The notes under the pieces are model-generated. The model worked only from the letters and a program-made list of their open reading frames with translations. It was not told the DNA's origin and did no database searches. Both the position numbers and the translations under genes were made by a program. Positions 63,955 through 64,000 of a stretch of 64,000 nt of DNA are shown in pieces (the first letter of the stretch is position 1; each line of letters opens with the position of its first letter). This DNA is from Novosphingobium sp. ERN07 (lineage in GTDB: Bacteria > Pseudomonadota > Alphaproteobacteria > Sphingomonadales > Sphingomonadaceae): positions 46,396 through 110,395 of the forward strand of contig NZ_JABAID010000004.1 in assembly GCF_012641335.1 (NCBI RefSeq), written 5' to 3'.

Positions 63955-64000
63955 ATGGATCTGTCCGCACTGACCGAGCCGGAGCCTGGTCGTGCTGTAT
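63955..64000 (+). CDS. Possible start of a coding region running off the right edge
   Basis: ATG at 63955 with GAGGG four bases upstream opens a frame reading MDLSALTEPEPGRAV to the window edge. Fifteen codons are too few to identify the product. A gene of a neighbouring mobile element is possible. Confidence 0.3.
   Translation, partial: MDLSALTEPEPGRAV

Overview
The window looks like about 52.5 kb of ordinary chromosome from an alphaproteobacterium of the Sphingomonadales, most likely Novosphingobium-like, followed by a horizontally acquired island inserted at a tRNA-Phe gene. The assignment is an inference. It rests on high GC with G/C-rich third positions, the gene order argS-SPOR-nagZ-scpA-scpB-tatABC, a choline-kinase-fold ThrB, short RNase E/G next to maf and yacG, glnB-glnA, a K+-insensitive H+-pyrophosphatase, and dispersed palindromic repeats of a kind I associate with sphingomonads. 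No rRNA gene is present to test it.

Layout. 1-3.55 kb: start of a threonine ammonia-lyase gene (cut by the window edge), a VanZ-like membrane protein, a 3-hydroxyisobutyrate-dehydrogenase-family enzyme and a secreted amidohydrolase. 3.55-11.1 kb (all minus): lipoprotein, argS, SPOR protein, nagZ, scpA, scpB, tatA, tatB, tatC, many with overlapping start and stop codons. 11.2-13.6 kb (plus): ispH-thrB-rnhA. 13.7-16.0 kb (minus): YegP-like protein, DauA-type D-amino-acid dehydrogenase and a lysophospholipase-like hydrolase. 16.1-23.3 kb (plus): Tad/Flp pilus operon cpaA-cpaB-cpaC-cpaD-cpaE-tadB-tadC, lacking the expected cpaF ATPase and closed by a 22-bp perfect terminator hairpin. 23.4-28.7 kb (minus): FAH-family hydrolase/MarR pair, then a beta-oxidation-like set (thiolase, SDR, enoyl-CoA hydratase, TetR). 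28.8-33.1 kb: thiL, hppA, a DNA glycosylase and a 2Fe-2S ferredoxin. 33.2-36 kb (minus): leucyl aminopeptidase, a SH3-like protein and argC. 36-43 kb (plus): lipoprotein, map, glnB-glnA with a good sigma-54 promoter, GNAT, JmjC-type cupin, tesB. 43-52.6 kb: two exported proteins, uvrC, PilZ, a ParE/RelE-type toxin-antitoxin pair, a TonB-dependent receptor, then infA-maf-RNase E/G-yacG.

52.7-63.3 kb: genomic island. Its integrase lies just downstream of tRNA-Phe. Related 12-bp-spaced TGGGGGCCAC repeats lie at both ends, and an imperfect copy of the tRNA 3' end lies at about 63.28 kb. The cargo is a second recombination module (two small HTH genes plus a tyrosine recombinase) and a probable restriction-modification system: a T5orf172-DUF4357 nuclease on the opposite strand, an HTH-methyltransferase subunit with a good SAM motif but no NPPY, an Eco57I-type methyltransferase with NPPY but an altered SAM motif, a GIY-YIG/SF2-helicase fusion, and a small HTH-like protein. 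The second methyltransferase has a sharply AT-richer C-terminal half, as expected after exchange of a target-recognition region. The two complementary methylase subunits with a GIY-YIG helicase are my best candidate for a poorly described system. Past 63.3 kb the sequence is AT-rich and mostly non-coding, with a second inverted pair of 12-bp-spaced GGGGGC repeats that hints at another element beyond the window.
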